Assembly: GCA_003509545.1 (NCBI GenBank)
Contig: DOLC01000057.1
Span: 1-33,328 of the forward strand
DNA: 33,328 bases
Reading direction: 5' to 3'
Source of the DNA: Peptococcaceae bacterium
Lineage (GTDB): Bacteria > Bacillota > DSM-521 > Neomoorellales > Neomoorellaceae
Shown: positions 31,068 through 33,328 of the stretch, one piece after another
Position numbering within the stretch: position 1 is the first letter of the stretch
Layout of the letters: every line of letters starts with the position of its first letter
Program-made: the position numbers and the translations under genes
Notes under the pieces: generated by a model
What the model was told of the DNA's origin: nothing
Database searches by the model: none
What the model saw: the letters and a program-made list of their open reading frames with translations, nothing else

Positions 31068-32621
31068 CTATCTTCCCCGGGTAATCTCGTCCAGGCGGTC
31101 GTAAACGCCTTTAAGGGCCGCATAGAGCTCCCTGTAAAGTTCCCGGTACGGACGGTAATGGGCGTGGGCTTTTTCATTTACCTCGAACTTTTGGGCCGGC
31201 CTGGCAAGCTCCTTGGCCACCCCCGCCAGGTCCTTGTAGATGCCTACCGCATACCCCGCCACCAGGGCCGAACCCCAAATGCCTACTTCCTCCCTCTCCA
31301 AACTCACGTAGGGTATCCCTAAGATATCCGCCTTCATCTGGTTCCAGAGGGGGCTTCTAGCCCCGCCCCCTATAGAGCGCACTTCTTTGACTTCCAGGCT
31401 CGGGAACAATTTGCGGGTGATATCGAGGTAACAGCCGTACTCATAGGCTACCGCTTCCAATATGGAGCGATAAAAGCTTCGCTTATCGTGGTTCCAGCTA
31501 AAGCCTATCCATGCTCCCCGGATGCGGCTGTCATAAGGGCAGACACGGCCGCCGAGGTGCGGCACGAACAAGAGCCCGGCAGACCCGGCCGGAACTTCTG
31601 CGGCGGCTTCGTTAAGAATATCGTACACGTCGCGGCCCGAGCGCCCCGCCTCCTCCCTTTCCGTAGCAGCCCAGGTATCCCTGAACCACCGCAGGCACAA
31701 GCCCCCGCCGCCGATGTAAGCCATGGCAAACCACAAGCCAGGTTGGACGGCCCGGGGTAAGATTAGAGTTTTGTTTTCCGTGTCCGGGACGAACTCGTCT
31801 ACACAAAAAGCTAACACGGAGGCCGTGCCCGCAACATCCACGGCCTGGCCCTTCTCTACCATGCCTGCACCCAAGAAGCTGGCCGCCGTATCCCCCACTC
31901 CGGCCGCCACCGGGGTACCTTCGGCAAGGCCCGTATCCCTCGCCGCTTTTCCGGTTACGCTTCCGACAATACTCCACGGCTCCACTATGCGCGGGAGCTT
32001 CTCTTCCGGCAAGCCGAAGGTGTCCAGAAGTTCCGAAGACCACCGGCCCTTAAGGGCATCCGAGACCCCGGAAAAATGAAGATAAGTGTAGTCCTCAAAG
32101 GCCTCCTCCGCCCTCAGCCCGCACATGCGTCCGGCCACATATACTGCCGGCACAATGAACTTGGCAATGCGGTGGTATACTTGCGGTTCTTCTTCCTTCC
32201 ACCAGATCATCTTGGGACCGTGGGCTATAGACGGAGGCATACCCACCGTCGCTATGAGTTTTTCACCGTAATGTTCCCTCAGCCAGTCCACGTACTTCTG
32301 GCAGCGCACATCCAGCCAAGAGTCATACCGGGTAACGGCGTTCCATTCCTCGTCTATACCCATGATACCCGCCATCTGCCCGTCGAAGGCCATACCGGCT
32401 ATATCCCGTGGATTGACGCCGCTCTTTTCCACTACTTCCCGGATGGTAATACCAGCCGTCCGGTAGAAGTCTTCCGGGTCCTGTTCCACCCACCCCGGTG
32501 CAGGGTAGCGCAATTGCGACTCGGCGTAGGCTACGGCGAGGAGGCGGCCTTCCAGATCAAATAATCCCGCCTTGGTCCCTGCAGTCCCTATGTCGACGCC
32601 CAGGAGGTATTTTGCGCCCAT
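31068..32621 (-). CDS. FGGY-family sugar kinase (xylulokinase-like)
   Basis: ATP-dependent carbohydrate kinase of 517 residues. The FGGY fold is clear: YLLGVDIGTAGTKAGLFDLE at the start, GWVEQDPEDFY, the second-domain GVGDTAASFLGAG and VAGTASVLAF, and SIGGGARSPLWNQMKADILG near the C-terminus. The closest named relatives by pattern are xylulokinases (XylB), but FGGY specificity cannot be read from motifs alone. The ATG at 32621 overlaps the pgiA stop by one base (TGATG) with GGGAGGGAG upstream; a TTG at 32624 is the alternative. With pgiA it suggests uptake and use of a sugar feeding into fructose-6-phosphate or the pentose-phosphate pool. Confidence 0.88.
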   Translation of the reverse strand: MGAKYLLGVDIGTAGTKAGLFDLEGRLLAVAYAESQLRYPAPGWVEQDPEDFYRTAGITIREVVEKSGVNPRDIAGMAFDGQMAGIMGIDEEWNAVTRYDSWLDVRCQKYVDWLREHYGEKLIATVGMPPSIAHGPKMIWWKEEEPQVYHRIAKFIVPAVYVAGRMCGLRAEEAFEDYTYLHFSGVSDALKGRWSSELLDTFGLPEEKLPRIVEPWSIVGSVTGKAARDTGLAEGTPVAAGVGDTAASFLGAGMVEKGQAVDVAGTASVLAFCVDEFVPDTENKTLILPRAVQPGLWFAMAYIGGGGLCLRWFRDTWAATEREEAGRSGRDVYDILNEAAAEVPAGSAGLLFVPHLGGRVCPYDSRIRGAWIGFSWNHDKRSFYRSILEAVAYEYGCYLDITRKLFPSLEVKEVRSIGGGARSPLWNQMKADILGIPYVSLEREEVGIWGSALVAGYAVGIYKDLAGVAKELARPAQKFEVNEKAHAHYRPYRELYRELYAALKGVYDRLDEITRGR

Positions 32622-33205
32622 CAATCTCCCTCCCGAGAATTGTAGCGGGGATTATCTACGACGCGGGGCCGGCCCTCTTCCTCGAACACCAGCTTGGAAA
32701 AACCCTGTTTTTCTATGGTGCCGTAGTTATGGCCCGCGTCACCCCTATACACCCCGAAAAAGACCAGGGGTTCATCCCCCGTATTTACCGTCCGGTGTGC
32801 CCAGTAGGGCGGGATATAGGATATGCTGCCCGGATACATCTCCAGGACCTCCGCCTGGCCGTCCTCAGCCTGCATGAGGAGCAAGCCCCGCCCGGAAAGG
32901 CATACGTAGATTTCCGCCGTCCCGGCTACGGCGTGAAAGTGGCCCTTGGTCATGAAGTATTCCTTACCTACCTTGCCCGGGTATATTATACTCGTGCAGT
33001 GCTGGAGATGCCCAGCTTCTTCTGGAATAACAACATTATAGAATTCGTAAACCTTCGGGTTCTCCTTCAGCATATTCCGGACAGCTTCCCGGTCATGGAA
33101 CATTTCCTTCATATCGGCCAGGTAACGAACTATGTGATTACCCGGCGGAGAAAGGACACCCGTCTTGAGATCGCATATCGTATTAAAGGGTCTGAATAGA
33201 TTCAC
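32621..33205 (-). CDS. pgiA: Cupin-type glucose-6-phosphate isomerase
   Basis: Metal-dependent isomerase interconverting glucose-6-phosphate and fructose-6-phosphate, unrelated to the classical Pgi. The cupin signature is present: YPGKVGKEYFMTKGHFHAVA with GHFH, then TAEIYVCLSGRGLLLMQ with the conserved Glu, and YIPPYWAHRTVNTGDEPLVF with a further metal His. 194 residues, as in archaeal and a few bacterial enzymes. The start is GTG at 33205 with AAGGAGAGG about 7 bp upstream. It is coupled to the downstream sugar kinase by a one-base stop/start overlap. Confidence 0.9.
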   Translation of the reverse strand: MNLFRPFNTICDLKTGVLSPPGNHIVRYLADMKEMFHDREAVRNMLKENPKVYEFYNVVIPEEAGHLQHCTSIIYPGKVGKEYFMTKGHFHAVAGTAEIYVCLSGRGLLLMQAEDGQAEVLEMYPGSISYIPPYWAHRTVNTGDEPLVFFGVYRGDAGHNYGTIEKQGFSKLVFEEEGRPRVVDNPRYNSREGD

Positions 33206-33328
33206 TGCGGTCCTCTCCTTTCGAAACTTCTCCTCGGGTTTGCAATACCGAATACCCCGAAAATAACTTTTCTCCCGGCCGGCATTGTTTTCGCTCGCTA
33301 AGTCGTCCTCGCGGACCAGCCTACGGCT
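33206..33328. other. Upstream region of pgiA
   Basis: Leader of the sugar operon up to the window end. Only the SD (AAGGAGAGG) is clear. No convincing sigma-A promoter or operator was found; the promoter may lie outside the window. Confidence 0.4.

Noticed and set aside
32498..33199. 233-codon open frame on the plus strand
   Set aside because: Antisense to pgiA and the kinase start, both of which are clearly coding with coupled starts.

Overview
The window reads as chromosome of a thermophilic, spore-forming, moderately GC-rich Firmicute of the Moorella/Thermanaeromonas kind. This is an inference from gene content, not from any search. The support is a Spo0B-type phosphotransferase beside Obg, an L27 with a cleavable N-terminus next to its Prp protease, a DegS-type kinase, competence genes, GTG/TTG starts with strong Shine-Dalgarno sites, and an Mrp/Mbh-type ion-pump operon. 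No tRNA, rRNA, prophage or CRISPR array was seen.

Region 1 (1-9.6 kb, + strand): the 3' part of a Nudix CoA-pyrophosphatase gene, comEC, a decayed stretch (3.1-4.5 kb), pabB-pabC, a ruined second carbonic-anhydrase-like gene, degS and holA. The decayed stretch holds a direct-repeat pair, a small beta-carbonic-anhydrase-like gene, a broken rlmD-type methyltransferase and an antisense transposase fragment.

Region 2 (9.7-11.7 kb, - strand): rpsT, uppP and comEA. Together with leuS further on, these are the parts of the usual Firmicute block leuS-comEA-comEC-holA-rpsT, here split and rearranged by insertions.

Region 3 (11.7-19.4 kb, - strand): one tightly overlapping operon, mrpE-mrpF-mrpG-mbhD-like-mbhE-like-mrpB-mrpC, then three large antiporter-like subunits with a small unknown membrane protein between the second and third. 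There are no hydrogenase or NuoB/C/D genes. mrpG carries a one-base frameshift in a run of seven T. The third large subunit lacks the conserved TM7 lysine. A good sigma-A promoter lies upstream of mrpE.

Region 4 (19.4-29.6 kb, - strand): a thiamine-binding-type protein gene and the housekeeping series rplU-prp-rpmA-spo0B-obg-proB-proA-nadD-yqeK-rsfS-leuS. It starts from a clear promoter with an L21-type leader and is divided by internal hairpins.

Region 5 (29.6-33.3 kb, - strand): an AT-rich orphan lipid-facing or secreted SurA-N-like protein, a transposon-like patch (IS66 TnpA fragment, 58-bp palindrome), then a two-gene sugar operon: cupin phosphoglucose isomerase and an FGGY sugar kinase, ending in a strong intrinsic terminator.
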